A DNA stretch of 64,000 nucleotides from Pseudomonas fluorescens (GCF_001623525.1 NZ_CP015225.1:5344501-5408500); one strand, 5' to 3'; numbered from the stretch's first letter, positions 9,112-18,733 are shown. A program made the numbers and translations. Notes: generated from the sequence alone by a model not told the origin.

Positions 9112-9728
9112 GTACGTATCTGGCCCATGACCTGCTCTGGGGGCTGACCCCGGAGCAGTTGGCTGCGGATGCGCCAACATGGGTAGTCGAGTCGATCACC
9201 GCCGGTCAACCGGTGGTGGTGCGGCGCGCACTGACGGCACCGGATCAAATCGCGGTCGGCGTGCGCGGGCGCTTGCGCGAGCAGCGTTATGCAACCTCGA
9301 TGGCGATCGCGGCAACTGCCCGTCGCGTCATGCCAGAAGACCTTTGTCACGTTGCCTCGACTCGCGACTTGCCAGCCCTGCAAGCGCTGTCCCGCCTGCG
9401 TCCGCTGCTCGATGCCAGTGGCTGGACGTGGGGCGTCAGCGGCAGCGCCGGGTTCGAGCTTGCCACGGGTATCGAGGCGCTGCATGAACGCAGCGACCTG
9501 GATTTGATTCTGCGGGTGCCGCATTTTCTCGATCGTCTCCAGGCCGGGGAATTGCTGGCGCAACTGGATGCCTCGGTTTGTGCCGTGGATATGCAGTTGC
9601 AAACACCCTGCGGTGCCGTCGCCTTGCGCGAGTGGGCGGGTTCGTCGCGGCGGGTCTTGCTCAAGGACGACGTGCAGGCACGGCTGGTGAGCGATCCTTG
9701 GCAGCCTGCATTGGAGCAAGTCGCGTGA
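9108..9728 (+). CDS. mdcG: Phosphoribosyl-dephospho-CoA transferase (holo-ACP synthase)
   Basis: A 206-residue nucleotidyltransferase-like protein with the GSAGFELATG and RSDLDLIL motifs of MdcG. It attaches the prosthetic group made by MdcB to the Ser of MdcC. The GTG at 9108 overlaps the mdcE stop; a GTG three bases earlier is also possible. AGAGAG upstream serves as the ribosome site. Confidence 0.93.
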   Translation: MSTYLAHDLLWGLTPEQLAADAPTWVVESITAGQPVVVRRALTAPDQIAVGVRGRLREQRYATSMAIAATARRVMPEDLCHVASTRDLPALQALSRLRPLLDASGWTWGVSGSAGFELATGIEALHERSDLDLILRVPHFLDRLQAGELLAQLDASVCAVDMQLQTPCGAVALREWAGSSRRVLLKDDVQARLVSDPWQPALEQVA

Positions 9729-10645
9729 GCAGTCTCTTTGTCTTTCCCGGCCAGGGTGCGCAGCGCGCGGGCATGCTCCAGGGCCTGGCGCCGCAAGTCC
9801 TTGACGAGGCGACTGACGTGCTCGGTGAGGACGTGTTGCAACTGGACAGCGCCGAAGCCTTGCAGTCGACCCGCGCCGTGCAGCTGTGTTTGTTGATCGC
9901 CGGTGTGGCGGCGGCCCGTCAACTGCTGGAGCAGGCACCTGCCCCGGACTACGTGGCGGGACTGTCCATCGGTGCTTATCCGGCGGCGGTGGTGGCCGGG
10001 GCGCTGGGGTTCGAGGATGCTTTGCGGCTGGTCAGCTTGCGGGGCGAATTGATGCAGCAGGCGTATCCGCAAGGCTATGGCATGACCGCGATCATCGGCC
10101 TCGACCTCGCGGCAGTGGAGGCATTGCTGGCGCAGGTGCACAGCGACCACACTCCGGTCTACCTGGCCAACATCAACGCGGATAACCAGGTGGTCATCGC
10201 TGGCAACGATGAGGCCATGAACAACGTTGCCAGGCAGGCGCGCAGCCTGGGCGCCGGGAAGGCCTGTCGGCTGGCGGTGAGCGTGCCGTCCCATTGTCCG
10301 TTGCTGGAAGCACCGGCCCGGGCATTGGCCCAGGCATTTGCCGACGTGTCGTTGAAGGCACCGGCCTTGGGTTATCTCAGCGGTAGCCGCGCGCGACCGC
10401 TGATCGACACCGAGGCTTTGCGCGACGACCTGGCGTTCAACATGTGCCGCGTGGTGGATTGGCGCGGCACCGTGCAAAGCGCCTACGAGCGAGGCGTGCG
10501 ACTGCAGATCGAACTGCCGCCCGGTGCGGTGCTGACCGCCCTGGCGCGCCGGGTATTCGAGCAGGGCACTGTCATGGCTTTCGACGGCGCCCGGCTCGAC
10601 ACCTTGCAGGCGCTGTTGCGTGAGGAGGGAAACCGCCAACCCTAA
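9725..10645 (+). CDS. mdcH: Malonyl-CoA:ACP malonyltransferase of malonate decarboxylase
   Basis: A 306-residue FabD-like acyltransferase. It has PGQGAQRAGM at the N-terminus and the nucleophile elbow GLSIGAYPAAV. It primes MdcC with a malonyl group from malonyl-CoA. The GTG at 9725 overlaps the mdcG stop. It is the last of the tightly overlapping decarboxylase genes; a 67-base gap separates it from the transporter genes. Confidence 0.94.
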   Translation: MSSLFVFPGQGAQRAGMLQGLAPQVLDEATDVLGEDVLQLDSAEALQSTRAVQLCLLIAGVAAARQLLEQAPAPDYVAGLSIGAYPAAVVAGALGFEDALRLVSLRGELMQQAYPQGYGMTAIIGLDLAAVEALLAQVHSDHTPVYLANINADNQVVIAGNDEAMNNVARQARSLGAGKACRLAVSVPSHCPLLEAPARALAQAFADVSLKAPALGYLSGSRARPLIDTEALRDDLAFNMCRVVDWRGTVQSAYERGVRLQIELPPGAVLTALARRVFEQGTVMAFDGARLDTLQALLREEGNRQP

Positions 10646-10712
10646 ACCACCGACTCAAGCTGGCGAAGCACAAAAACAACAACTTCGACGATGCACTTTG
10701 AGGACTACAACA

Positions 10713-11129
10713 ATGATTATCTACGGTGTGGCGCTGTTGGCGATCTGTACGCTGACAGGGGTGATCCTGGGCGACATGCTCGGGGTGTTGCTGGGTGTCA
10801 AATCCAACGTGGGCGGGGTCGGCATTGCCATGATCCTGCTGATCTGCGCGCGGTTATGGACACAAAAGCGCGGCGGCATGACCAAGGACTGCGAGATGGG
10901 CGTCGCCTTCTGGGGCGCCATGTACATTCCGGTGGTGGTCGCGATGGCCGCGCAACAGAACGTGGTCACGGCCCTGCACGGTGGCCCGGTGGCGGTGCTG
11001 GCGGCGATTGGTTCGGTGGTGCTTTGCGGTTGCACCATTGCGCTGATCAGTCGGACCCACAAAGGCGAACCCTTGCCCGATGAACCGGCTGAACTCACGC
11101 CGCTCGGCACCCCTGTAGGAGGCCGCTGA
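10713..11129 (+). CDS. madL: Malonate transporter subunit MadL
   Basis: A 138-residue membrane protein with about four hydrophobic segments, starting MIIYGVALLAICTLTG. It pairs with the next gene as the two-component MadLM malonate carrier (a cation symporter in Malonomonas, family knowledge). GAGGA lies nine bases before the ATG. Its stop is separated by a single base from the madM start. Confidence 0.92.
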   Translation: MIIYGVALLAICTLTGVILGDMLGVLLGVKSNVGGVGIAMILLICARLWTQKRGGMTKDCEMGVAFWGAMYIPVVVAMAAQQNVVTALHGGPVAVLAAIGSVVLCGCTIALISRTHKGEPLPDEPAELTPLGTPVGGR

Positions 11130-11130
11130 T

Positions 11131-11895
11131 ATGTGGGATCTCATCGAGAAAGGCCTGGAACATAACGGTCTGGTCACGGCGTTCGCGTTCGTGGGCGTGA
11201 TCATGTGGGTGTCGGTGGTGTTGTCCAAGCGCCTGACCTATGGCCGGGTCCACGGCTCGGCGATTGCCATCGTCATCGGCCTGGTACTGGCCTGGGTCGG
11301 CGGAACCATGACCGGCGGGCAGAAAGGCCTGGCGGACCTGTCGCTGTTTTCCGGCATTGGCTTGATGGGCGGGGCCATGCTGCGTGACTTCGCCATCGTT
11401 GCCACGGCGTTCGAAGTGCAGGCCACCGAAGCGAAGAAGGCCGGGCTGATCGGAGCCATCGCGTTGTTGCTGGGGACGATCCTGCCGTTCATCGTCGGTG
11501 CGAGCATCGCCTGGGTGTTCGGTTACCGCGACGCGGTGAGCATGACCACCATTGGCGCGGGGGCGGTGACGTACATCGTCGGGCCGGTGACCGGGGCCGC
11601 GATTGGCGCGACGTCGGATGTCATGGCGCTGTCGATTGCCACCGGGTTGATCAAGGCGATCATCGTGATGGTCGGCACCCCCATGGCGGCACGCTGGATG
11701 GGCCTGGATAATCCGCGCTCGGCCATGGTGTTTGGTGGTTTGGCCGGGACGGTGAGTGGGGTGACGGCAGGCTTGGCGGCGACGGATCGGCGGCTGGTGC
11801 CCTATGGTGCGTTGACGGCGACCTTCCACACCGGGCTGGGGTGCTTGCTCGGGCCTTCGTTGTTGTACTTCATTGTTCGTGGGATTGTCGGTTAA
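11131..11895 (+). CDS. madM: Malonate transporter subunit MadM
   Basis: A 254-residue, highly hydrophobic protein with many membrane helices, AGGAGG before the start, and MadM-type segments such as GGTMTGGQKGLADLSLFSG. With MadL it imports malonate for the decarboxylase encoded upstream. A REPIN follows 15 bases after the stop, then the convergent regulator gene. Confidence 0.93.
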   Translation: MWDLIEKGLEHNGLVTAFAFVGVIMWVSVVLSKRLTYGRVHGSAIAIVIGLVLAWVGGTMTGGQKGLADLSLFSGIGLMGGAMLRDFAIVATAFEVQATEAKKAGLIGAIALLLGTILPFIVGASIAWVFGYRDAVSMTTIGAGAVTYIVGPVTGAAIGATSDVMALSIATGLIKAIIVMVGTPMAARWMGLDNPRSAMVFGGLAGTVSGVTAGLAATDRRLVPYGALTATFHTGLGCLLGPSLLYFIVRGIVG

Positions 11896-11909
11896 TCGGC
11901 GACTGCTTT

Positions 11910-12001
11910 TGTGGCGAGGGAGCTTGCTCCCGCTGGGCTGCGCAGCAGCCCCAAAAGAGCGGGTGCTACGCACCCGAGCGGGAGCAAGCTCCCTCGCCAC
12001 A
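11910..12001. repeat. REPIN (GTGGCGAGGGAGC type)
   Basis: Inverted REP arms separated by a short spacer lie between the convergent madM and mdcR genes. At about 92 bp this is the most compact REPIN of the window. It may also act as a bidirectional transcription barrier (inference). Confidence 0.92.
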
Positions 12002-12009
12002 ATAAGGTT

Positions 12010-12924
12010 TCAGGCCTGGCGATTGGCATACATCCGGCACTCAGCCAACAGCGCCAGCAGATTCGGATCACGCTCCTTGGCCTTCAGGAACACCACGCCA
12101 ATGCGCTGTTGTAGCCGATACCTTTCCTGCAACGGGATCAATTTCACCCGGTTTTCATACACCGCTGCAATTCGTCCCGGCAGCAACGCGTAGCCCACCC
12201 CGGAGCTGACCATGCTCAGCAGGGTGAAGATGTCGTTGACCTGCATTGCCACCTTCGGCTCGAACCCCGCCTGCTTGAACACCCGGATACCGTCCTGGTG
12301 CGTGGCAAAACCCTGGGTCAAGGTGATGAACGTCTCGTCGCGCACCTCGGCCAGATCGACCTCGCTGCGCTGGGCAAAGGGTGAATCAGCTGGCGTGGCG
12401 AGGAAGATGTCGTCGGAAAACAGCTCGATATGCTCACAGTCCGGGTCGTTCACGCTGTCGTCCAGGGAGATCAGGATCGCGTCCACTTCCATGTTCTTGA
12501 GCTTGTAGAGCAGGTCGATGTTCGAGCCCAGGATCAGGTCGATATTGAGCTCGCTGCGACGGATTTTCAGGCCCATGATCAGTTGCGGCACGGTCTTGAC
12601 CGTCAACGAATACAGCGAGCCGAGCTTGAAGCGTTCGGCGGAGAAACCAGCGGCTTCGCGGGTCAGGCGTACGCTTTCGACCACGTCCTGGATCAGCTTC
12701 TGCGCCCGCTCTTCCAGCACGTAAGCGCTTTCCAGCGGCGTGAGGTTGCGGCCTTCGTGCTTGAACAACGGGCAGCGCAGGGCGCTCTCCAGCGAGTGAA
12801 TGGCCCGGTGCACACTGACATTGCTGGTCTGCAACTCGGCTGCCGCCCGCGCCAGGTTGCCGGTGCGCATGAAGGCCAGGAACACCTCGAGTTTCTTCAG
12901 GGTCAATTCTTCGTCGATCAGCAT
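12010..12924 (-). CDS. mdcR: LysR-type regulator of malonate use
   Basis: A 304-residue LysR-family activator. The N-terminal winged helix-turn-helix (LKKLEVFLAFMRTGNLARAA, then SNVSVHRAIHSLE) precedes an effector-binding domain. The start at 12924 (MLIDEELT) matches the family better than the upstream in-frame ATG at 13017. It is convergent with madM and closes the cluster, so MdcR is the natural call. Malonate as the inducer is inferred from relatives. Confidence 0.92.
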   Translation of the reverse strand: MLIDEELTLKKLEVFLAFMRTGNLARAAAELQTSNVSVHRAIHSLESALRCPLFKHEGRNLTPLESAYVLEERAQKLIQDVVESVRLTREAAGFSAERFKLGSLYSLTVKTVPQLIMGLKIRRSELNIDLILGSNIDLLYKLKNMEVDAILISLDDSVNDPDCEHIELFSDDIFLATPADSPFAQRSEVDLAEVRDETFITLTQGFATHQDGIRVFKQAGFEPKVAMQVNDIFTLLSMVSSGVGYALLPGRIAAVYENRVKLIPLQERYRLQQRIGVVFLKAKERDPNLLALLAECRMYANRQA

Positions 12925-13023
12925 GGGGTGGGCTCTTATTCGTATCGCCCGATTGTGCCCCAATTGGCCTTTGTAGCGAGGGGATTTAGCTGTGATGAAT
13001 ATCCAGTGGCGGAACACTAATCT

Positions 13024-13130
13024 GTGGCGAGGGAGCTTGCTCCCGCGCGGCCGGGCTGGCGCTCCAGTGCGCAGCGCCCGCTCTTTTTGGGGCCGCTTCG
13101 CAGCCCAGCGGGAGCAAGCTCCCTCGCCAC
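13024..13130. repeat. REPIN (GTGGCGAGGGAGC type)
   Basis: Inverted arms with the GGAGCTTGCTCC core lie between the divergent mdcR and yqfA-like genes, about 100 bp from either coding start. Confidence 0.9.
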
Positions 13131-13237
13131 TGAAACCTCACTGCACTTGAGTATTGGCAGGCTGCAAGCAAACCATTGCACTTTGCCGCGCCAGGCCTGA
13201 GCCTTGGCGTCTGCTCTGGAATGTGAGGTGGGACTGG

Positions 13238-13855
13238 ATGTATCACGGAGAACGACTCAATGCCTGGACGCACTTGGTCGGGGCGGTCGCGGCTTTTATC
13301 GGGGCGGTGTGGTTGCTGGTGATTGCCGGGATGGCGGGCGATCCGTGGAAGATCGTCAGTGTGGCGATCTACGGGTTCACCCTGCTGGTGCTGTACAGCG
13401 CTTCGACGGTTTACCACAGCGTGCGCGGGCGCAAAAAAGCGATCATGCAGAAGGTCGATCACTTTTCGATCTACCTGCTGATCGCCGGCAGTTACACCCC
13501 GTTCTGCCTGGTGACCCTGCGCGGGCCGTGGGGCTGGACCTTGTTCGGGATCGTCTGGGGGCTGGCGCTGATCGGGATACTGCAGGAGATCAAGCCACGC
13601 TCCGAAGCGCGGATCCTGTCGATCGTCATCTACGCGGTGATGGGCTGGATCGTGCTGGTGGCGGTCAAGCCGCTGCTGGCGGCCCTGGGCAACGCCGGGT
13701 TTGCCTGGCTGGCCTCGGGCGGCGTGTTGTACACCGTGGGCATTATCTTCTTCGCCCTCGACCATCGGCTGCGCCACGCCCATGGCATCTGGCACCTGTT
13801 CGTGATCGCCGGCAGCCTGCTGCACTTCGTGGCGATTCTGTTTTATGTGCTCTAA
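13238..13855 (+). CDS. yqfA: Hemolysin III / YqfA family membrane protein
   Basis: A 205-residue protein with about seven membrane helices. It carries the PAQR-like conserved residues of the hemolysin III family: ERLNAWTHLVGA near the N-terminus, the SxxYH-type motif STVYHS, DHFSIYLLIAGSYTP, and the C-terminal HGIWHLFVIAGSLLH. The ATG at 13238 matches the family start; a longer frame begins at 13154. The physiological role in bacteria is poorly defined. Confidence 0.88.
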   Translation: MYHGERLNAWTHLVGAVAAFIGAVWLLVIAGMAGDPWKIVSVAIYGFTLLVLYSASTVYHSVRGRKKAIMQKVDHFSIYLLIAGSYTPFCLVTLRGPWGWTLFGIVWGLALIGILQEIKPRSEARILSIVIYAVMGWIVLVAVKPLLAALGNAGFAWLASGGVLYTVGIIFFALDHRLRHAHGIWHLFVIAGSLLHFVAILFYVL

Positions 13856-13895
13856 CCCCTGAGCAACCTGGATTCAATGTGGGACCTGCGGCGGC

Positions 13896-14615
13896 TTAGA
13901 AATCCCCCCACAACTGCTGCGCCACCGCCAGCGCCACCACCGGCGCGGTTTCGGTGCGCAGCACGCGAGGGCCGAGGCGGGCGGCTTGGTAGCCGGCGGT
14001 CTTGGCCTGTTCGACTTCGGCGTCCGACAAACCGCCTTCAGGACCAATCAGGAACGCCAGTGTCGACGGTTTGTCATGGCTGGCCAGCGGCTCGGCCACC
14101 GGATGCAGCACCAGTTTGAGCTCGGCCTCGGTCTGCTTCAGCCAGTCGGCCAGCAGCAGGGGTGGGTGGATGACCGGCACGCTCGAGCGCCCGCATTGCT
14201 CGCAGGCGCTGATTGCCACCTGGCGCCAGTGCAGCAGGCGCTTGTCGGCGCGCTCGTCCTTGAGGCGCACTTCGCAGCGTTCGCTGAAAATCGGCGTGAT
14301 CTCGCTGACCCCCAGTTCCGTGGCTTTCTGGATCGCCCAATCCATGCGCTCGCCCCGGGACAGGCCCTGGCCGAGGTGGATGCGCAGCGGCGATTCAGGT
14401 TGTCCGGCGAACTGCTCGTCCAATTGCACCCGCACGCGTTTCTTGCCGACTTCGGCCAGGGTGCCGCGAAACTCCTGGCCCGAGCCGTCGAACACCTGCA
14501 CCGCATCGCCTTCGGCCATGCGCAGCACACGGCCGATGTAGTGGGCCTGGGCCTCGGGCAGTTCGTGGTCGCCGAGGCTCAGGGGCGCGTCGATGAAGAA
14601 GCGAGACAGTCTCAT
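13896..14615 (-). CDS. rsmE: 16S rRNA m3U1498 methyltransferase
   Basis: A 239-residue SPOUT-fold enzyme that methylates N3 of U1498 in 16S rRNA. It shows RMDWAIQKATELGV, the knot motif FLIGPEGGLSDAEVE and the C-terminal LGPRVLRTETAPV, all hallmarks of RsmE. Start MRLSRFFID is typical. It lies between repeats and upstream of bioA on the same strand as that gene, but the repeat separates their transcription units. Confidence 0.96.
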   Translation of the reverse strand: MRLSRFFIDAPLSLGDHELPEAQAHYIGRVLRMAEGDAVQVFDGSGQEFRGTLAEVGKKRVRVQLDEQFAGQPESPLRIHLGQGLSRGERMDWAIQKATELGVSEITPIFSERCEVRLKDERADKRLLHWRQVAISACEQCGRSSVPVIHPPLLLADWLKQTEAELKLVLHPVAEPLASHDKPSTLAFLIGPEGGLSDAEVEQAKTAGYQAARLGPRVLRTETAPVVALAVAQQLWGDF

Positions 14616-14662
14616 GTCGGATCTCTGAAAAAATTAACGGTGCTATGAGGCCCCCCACACCT

Positions 14663-14793
14663 GTGGCGAGGGGATTTATCCCCGTTGGGCTGCGAAGCAG
14701 CCCCAAATACATCCAGCGCGATTTGCCTGAAGCACCGGGGTATCCGGTTTTAGGGCTGCTGCGCAGCCCAACGGGGATAAATCCCCTCGCCAC
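14663..14793. repeat. REPIN, variant core (GTGGCGAGGGGATTTATCCCC)
   Basis: The REP arms carry GGGGATTTATCCCC instead of GGAGCTTGCTCC in the loop-proximal stem, and the two arms match each other. This is a compensated variant of the main family, located between rsmE and bioA. Confidence 0.88.
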
Positions 14794-14821
14794 AATGGTG
14801 TTCCAACAGTGCATCGGAGTG

Positions 14822-16228
14822 TCAGCCCGGGTCGCGATAACCCGGATGAAAGTCCTTCGGCACCGCCACGCTGACCTTGTCCCGCGTGGCGATGTCGATG
14901 CCTTCGCTGGCGACTTCTGCCAGGAAGTCGATCTGCTCCGGGGTAATGACATACGGCGGCAGGAAATACACCACGCTACCCAACGGACGCAGCAACGCGC
15001 CGCGCTCCAGGGCATGCTGGAACACCGTCAAGCCACGTCGCTCCTGCCATGGGTAGGCGGTCTTGCTGGCCTTGTCCTTGACCATCTCGATGGCCAGCAC
15101 CATGCCGGTCTGGCGCACTTCGGCGACGTTCGGGTGATCGGTCAGGTGCGCGGTGGCGCTCGCCATGCGCTGGGCCAGGGCCTGGTTGTTTTCGATGACG
15201 TTGTCGTCCTCGAAGATATCCAGCGTCGCCAGGGCCGCCGCGCAGGCTAGCGGGTTACCGGTGTAGCTGTGGGAGTGCAGGAAGGCGCGCAGGGTCGGGT
15301 AGTCGTCGTAGAACGCGCTGTAGACCTCGTCGGTGGTCACGCACGCCGCCAGCGGCAGGTAACCGCCGGTCAGGGCCTTGGACAGGCAGAGGAAGTCCGG
15401 TGTGATACCGGCCTGCTCACAGGCGAACATCGTCCCGGTACGGCCAAAGCCGACGGCGATTTCGTCGTGGATCAGGTGCACGCCATAGCGATTGCAAGCC
15501 TCGCGCAGCAACTTCAGGTACACCGGGTGGTACATGCGCATGCCGCCGGCGCCCTGGATCAGCGGTTCGACGATCACTGCCGCCACCGTGTCGTGGTGCT
15601 CGGCCAGGGTCTGTTCCATGGCCGCGAACAGGTTGCGCGAATGTTCTTCCCAACCCATGCCTTCAGGGCGGTGGTAGCAATCGGGGCTCGGCACCTTGAT
15701 CGTGTCCAGCAGCAACGCCTTGTAGGTTTCAGTGAACAACGGCACATCGCCCACCGACATCGCCGCGATGGTTTCGCCGTGGTAACTGTTGCTCAGGGTG
15801 ACGAAGCGCTTCTTGTCCGGCCGACCGCGATTGATCCAGTAGTGGAAGCTCATCTTCATCGCCACTTCGATGCAGGACGAGCCGTTATCGGCGTAGAAGC
15901 ATCGGGTCAGGCCTTCGGGCGTCATCTTCACCAGGCGTTCGGACAGTTCGATCACCGGCTGATGGCTGAATCCAGCCAGGATCACGTGTTCCAGCTGATC
16001 GACCTGATCCTTGATGCGCTGGTTGATGCGCGGGTTGGCGTGGCCGAACACGTTGACCCACCAGGAGCTGACGGCATCGAGATAGCGCTTGCCTTCGAAA
16101 TCTTCCAGCCACACGCCTTCACCGCGCTTGATGGGGATCAGCGGCAGCTGTTCGTGATCTTTCATCTGGGTGCAGGGATGCCACAGCACCGCGAGGTCGC
16201 GTTGCATCCACTGGTTATTCAGGCCCAT
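14822..16228 (-). CDS. bioA: Adenosylmethionine-8-amino-7-oxononanoate aminotransferase
   Basis: A 468-residue class III PLP aminotransferase of biotin synthesis, converting KAPA to DAPA with SAM as amino donor. It shows WHPCTQM near the N-terminus, GSSCIEVAMKM, HDEIAVGFGRTG and the PLP-lysine segment LSKALTGGYLPLA. The start at 16228 (MGLNNQWMQRD) has GAGGAG upstream. It stands alone, away from other bio genes, as is common in Pseudomonas. Confidence 0.95.
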   Translation of the reverse strand: MGLNNQWMQRDLAVLWHPCTQMKDHEQLPLIPIKRGEGVWLEDFEGKRYLDAVSSWWVNVFGHANPRINQRIKDQVDQLEHVILAGFSHQPVIELSERLVKMTPEGLTRCFYADNGSSCIEVAMKMSFHYWINRGRPDKKRFVTLSNSYHGETIAAMSVGDVPLFTETYKALLLDTIKVPSPDCYHRPEGMGWEEHSRNLFAAMEQTLAEHHDTVAAVIVEPLIQGAGGMRMYHPVYLKLLREACNRYGVHLIHDEIAVGFGRTGTMFACEQAGITPDFLCLSKALTGGYLPLAACVTTDEVYSAFYDDYPTLRAFLHSHSYTGNPLACAAALATLDIFEDDNVIENNQALAQRMASATAHLTDHPNVAEVRQTGMVLAIEMVKDKASKTAYPWQERRGLTVFQHALERGALLRPLGSVVYFLPPYVITPEQIDFLAEVASEGIDIATRDKVSVAVPKDFHPGYRDPG

Positions 16229-16452
16229 TAACAGTCTCCTCGAGGCGGCTCGCGGCGGGCGCGGGCAAAACAATCGCGCAAGCCTATGCAATGGCGGCCC
16301 CGGGGACAACCCATTGTGTCATTGCGGCGACTTTGAGCGAGGCGATAGACGCCGCTGGCGGCGCTTTGATGGCTGTCGTATTCTTCGCGGCTCTTCTGGG
16401 CTGTCTGGCTCGAAAAACTGAAATTACCTACGTTTACTCCGGAGTTCGTTGA

Positions 16453-18216
16453 ATGTCTGCTGGTTGGCTGCGCGCCTGTGCGCTGGTGATGATAGGGCTG
16501 TTCAGCGTTTCGGCGCTGGCCAAGGACAAGCAACCGACGGCCATCGTCATCGGCGGCGGCCTCGCGGGACTCACGGCGGCCTATGAGCTGCAGAACAAAG
16601 GCTGGGTCGTGACCCTGCTGGAAGCCAAGCCGAGCCTGGGCGGTCGTTCGGGCATGGCCACCAGTGAGTGGATCGGCAACGAGAAGACCCAGCCGGTGCT
16701 GAACAAATACGTCTCCACATTCAAGCTGAGCACCACGCCGGCGCCGGAGTTCGTGCGCACCCCCAGCTACCTGATCGATGGCACCTACTTCACCGCTGCG
16801 GACCTGGCGACCAAACAGCCGGCCACGGCTGAAGCCCTCAAGCGCTACGAAACCACCCTGGACGAACTGGCGCGCTCCATCGAAGACCCGCAGAACCCCG
16901 CGGCCAACAACACATTGCACGCGCTGGACCAGATCACCGTGTCCAACTGGCTCGACCGTCTGCAACTGCCGGCCACGGCGCGGCAGTTGGTGAACCAGGA
17001 GATTCGCACCCGTTACGACGAGCCTTCGCGTCTGTCGCTGCTGTATTTCGCCCAGCAGAACCGCGTCTATCGTGGCGTGTCCGACCGCGACCTGCGGGCC
17101 TCGCGCCTGTTGGGTGGCAGCCCGACCCTGGCCCAGGCGTTCGTCAAGCAACTGAAAACCATCAAGACCAATTCGCCCGTGTCGGCCATTTCCCAGGACA
17201 AGGACGGGGTGACCGTCAAGGTTGGCGCCGTTGGCTATCAGGCTGACTACGTGGTGCTGGCGGTGCCGCTGCGGGCGCTGAACAAGATCCAGTTGACCCC
17301 GGCCCTGGATGCCCAGCATCAAGGCGCGATCAAGGGCACCAACTACGGCTGGCGCGACCAGATTATGCTCAAGTTCAAGACCCCGGTCTGGGACAGCAAG
17401 GCGCGCATGTCTGGCGAGATCTACAGCAACACTGGCCTGGGCATGATGTGGATCGAGCCGGCCATGAAGGGCGGCGCCAACGTGGTCATCAACCTGTCCG
17501 GCGACAACGCCCGGGTGATGCAGGCTTTCGGCGACAAGCAGATGGTCGACCAGGTACTGATCCGTCTGCACGCGTTTTATCCCCAGGCCCGTGGCGCGTT
17601 CACCGGTTATGAAATCCGCCGCTACAGCACCGACCCGTCCATGGGCGGCGCGTACCTGGCCTTTGGTCCGGGCCAGATCAGCAAATACTGGCGCCTGTGG
17701 GAAAAGCCGTTGCAGCGCGTAGCCTTTGCCGGTGAACACACCGACACCCTGTATCCGGGCACCCTGGAAGGCGCGCTGCGCAGCGGCCAGCGGGCCGCCA
17801 GCCAGGTTGAAGACCTGGCGGCGGGCAAGTCGTTTGAACCGGCCAAGGTCGCGCCTGCTGCAACGGCGGCAGCTGCCGGTGCCGTGGCGGCGAAGAAGGG
17901 CAACTTCTTCAGCAACCTGTTCGGTGGCTCGGATGACGAGAAGAAGCCGGAGCCGGTCAAGGCACCGGAGCCGGTAGCGCCGCCTCCAGCGCCTGCACCG
18001 ACACCCGCCCCAGCGCCTGCCCCGGTAGCGCCACCCGCGCCTGCCCCGGTGAAAGTCGAACCCGCCAAGAAAGCCACGGCCAAGCCTGCGGCGAAAAAAC
18101 CGGCGGCCAAGACCCCAGCCAAAAAAGCCCCGGCCAAGGCTCCGGTAAAAAAGGCCGAGCCGGTGAAGAAGCCAGCAGTCAAACCGACGACGGCTACTGA
18201 GACGAAGGCTCAGTAA
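16453..18216 (+). CDS. Exported FAD-dependent amine-oxidase-family protein with Lys/Pro/Ala-rich tail
   Basis: A 587-residue protein. Residues 1-23 form a Sec-type signal peptide (hydrophobic, ending SALAKD, no twin Arg). IVIGGGLAGLTAAYEL follows at once as the FAD-binding dinucleotide fold, and the FAGEHTDTLYPGTLEGAL segment near residue 430 is the C-terminal FAD contact of flavin amine oxidases. After about residue 470 comes low complexity: Ala/Pro repeats, then repeated KKPAAK-type units like histone H1 or AlgP. The substrate is not evident. The flavoprotein core call is strong; the tail function is unknown. Confidence 0.85.
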   Translation: MSAGWLRACALVMIGLFSVSALAKDKQPTAIVIGGGLAGLTAAYELQNKGWVVTLLEAKPSLGGRSGMATSEWIGNEKTQPVLNKYVSTFKLSTTPAPEFVRTPSYLIDGTYFTAADLATKQPATAEALKRYETTLDELARSIEDPQNPAANNTLHALDQITVSNWLDRLQLPATARQLVNQEIRTRYDEPSRLSLLYFAQQNRVYRGVSDRDLRASRLLGGSPTLAQAFVKQLKTIKTNSPVSAISQDKDGVTVKVGAVGYQADYVVLAVPLRALNKIQLTPALDAQHQGAIKGTNYGWRDQIMLKFKTPVWDSKARMSGEIYSNTGLGMMWIEPAMKGGANVVINLSGDNARVMQAFGDKQMVDQVLIRLHAFYPQARGAFTGYEIRRYSTDPSMGGAYLAFGPGQISKYWRLWEKPLQRVAFAGEHTDTLYPGTLEGALRSGQRAASQVEDLAAGKSFEPAKVAPAATAAAAGAVAAKKGNFFSNLFGGSDDEKKPEPVKAPEPVAPPPAPAPTPAPAPAPVAPPAPAPVKVEPAKKATAKPAAKKPAAKTPAKKAPAKAPVKKAEPVKKPAVKPTTATETKAQ

Positions 18217-18281
18217 CGATCAGGCGGAAAGAACGCGGCTCAAGGACCTAATGCTGTTCACTTAAGGCAATCGACAAACCC

Positions 18282-18412
18282 GTGGCGAGGGAGCTTGCTC
18301 CCGCTGGGCCGCGAAGCGGCCCCAAAACCTGCCAAATGCGGAGCACCAGGCACACCGCACCCGCCGGTTTACGACTGCTTCGCAGCCGAGCGGGAGCAAG
18401 CTCCCTCGCCAC
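18282..18412. repeat. REPIN (GTGGCGAGGGAGC type)
   Basis: Left arm GTGGCGAGGGAGCTTGCTCC and right arm its reverse complement, about 90 bp apart, downstream of the flavoprotein gene. Confidence 0.92.
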
Positions 18413-18733
18413 GGATTCATCGCTTTTCTTAAGTGAGCAGCACACCCAGAGCCCGGCGTTGTACAACGAGCGCCAACGTCCTATACGCCGCGGCGATATA
18501 TCGGAAACTTCCCACCTATTAACAGGATGGAAGTGATAGAGCGCACCAGTCATCGGCCCTAGGCTCCTTAATACACATGCTTCATGGCACAAAAAACGCC
18601 GTGAGCAGGCTGCGATAGGGCCCTTTCAATCACGCGATTACTGCTTGCGCCGGTCGCAATCTCCCACCATCTCCCCTTTAATCTTTCCTTAACCCACCTC
18701 TCCCAGACTGATCATCGTATTTCTCGATATTTC

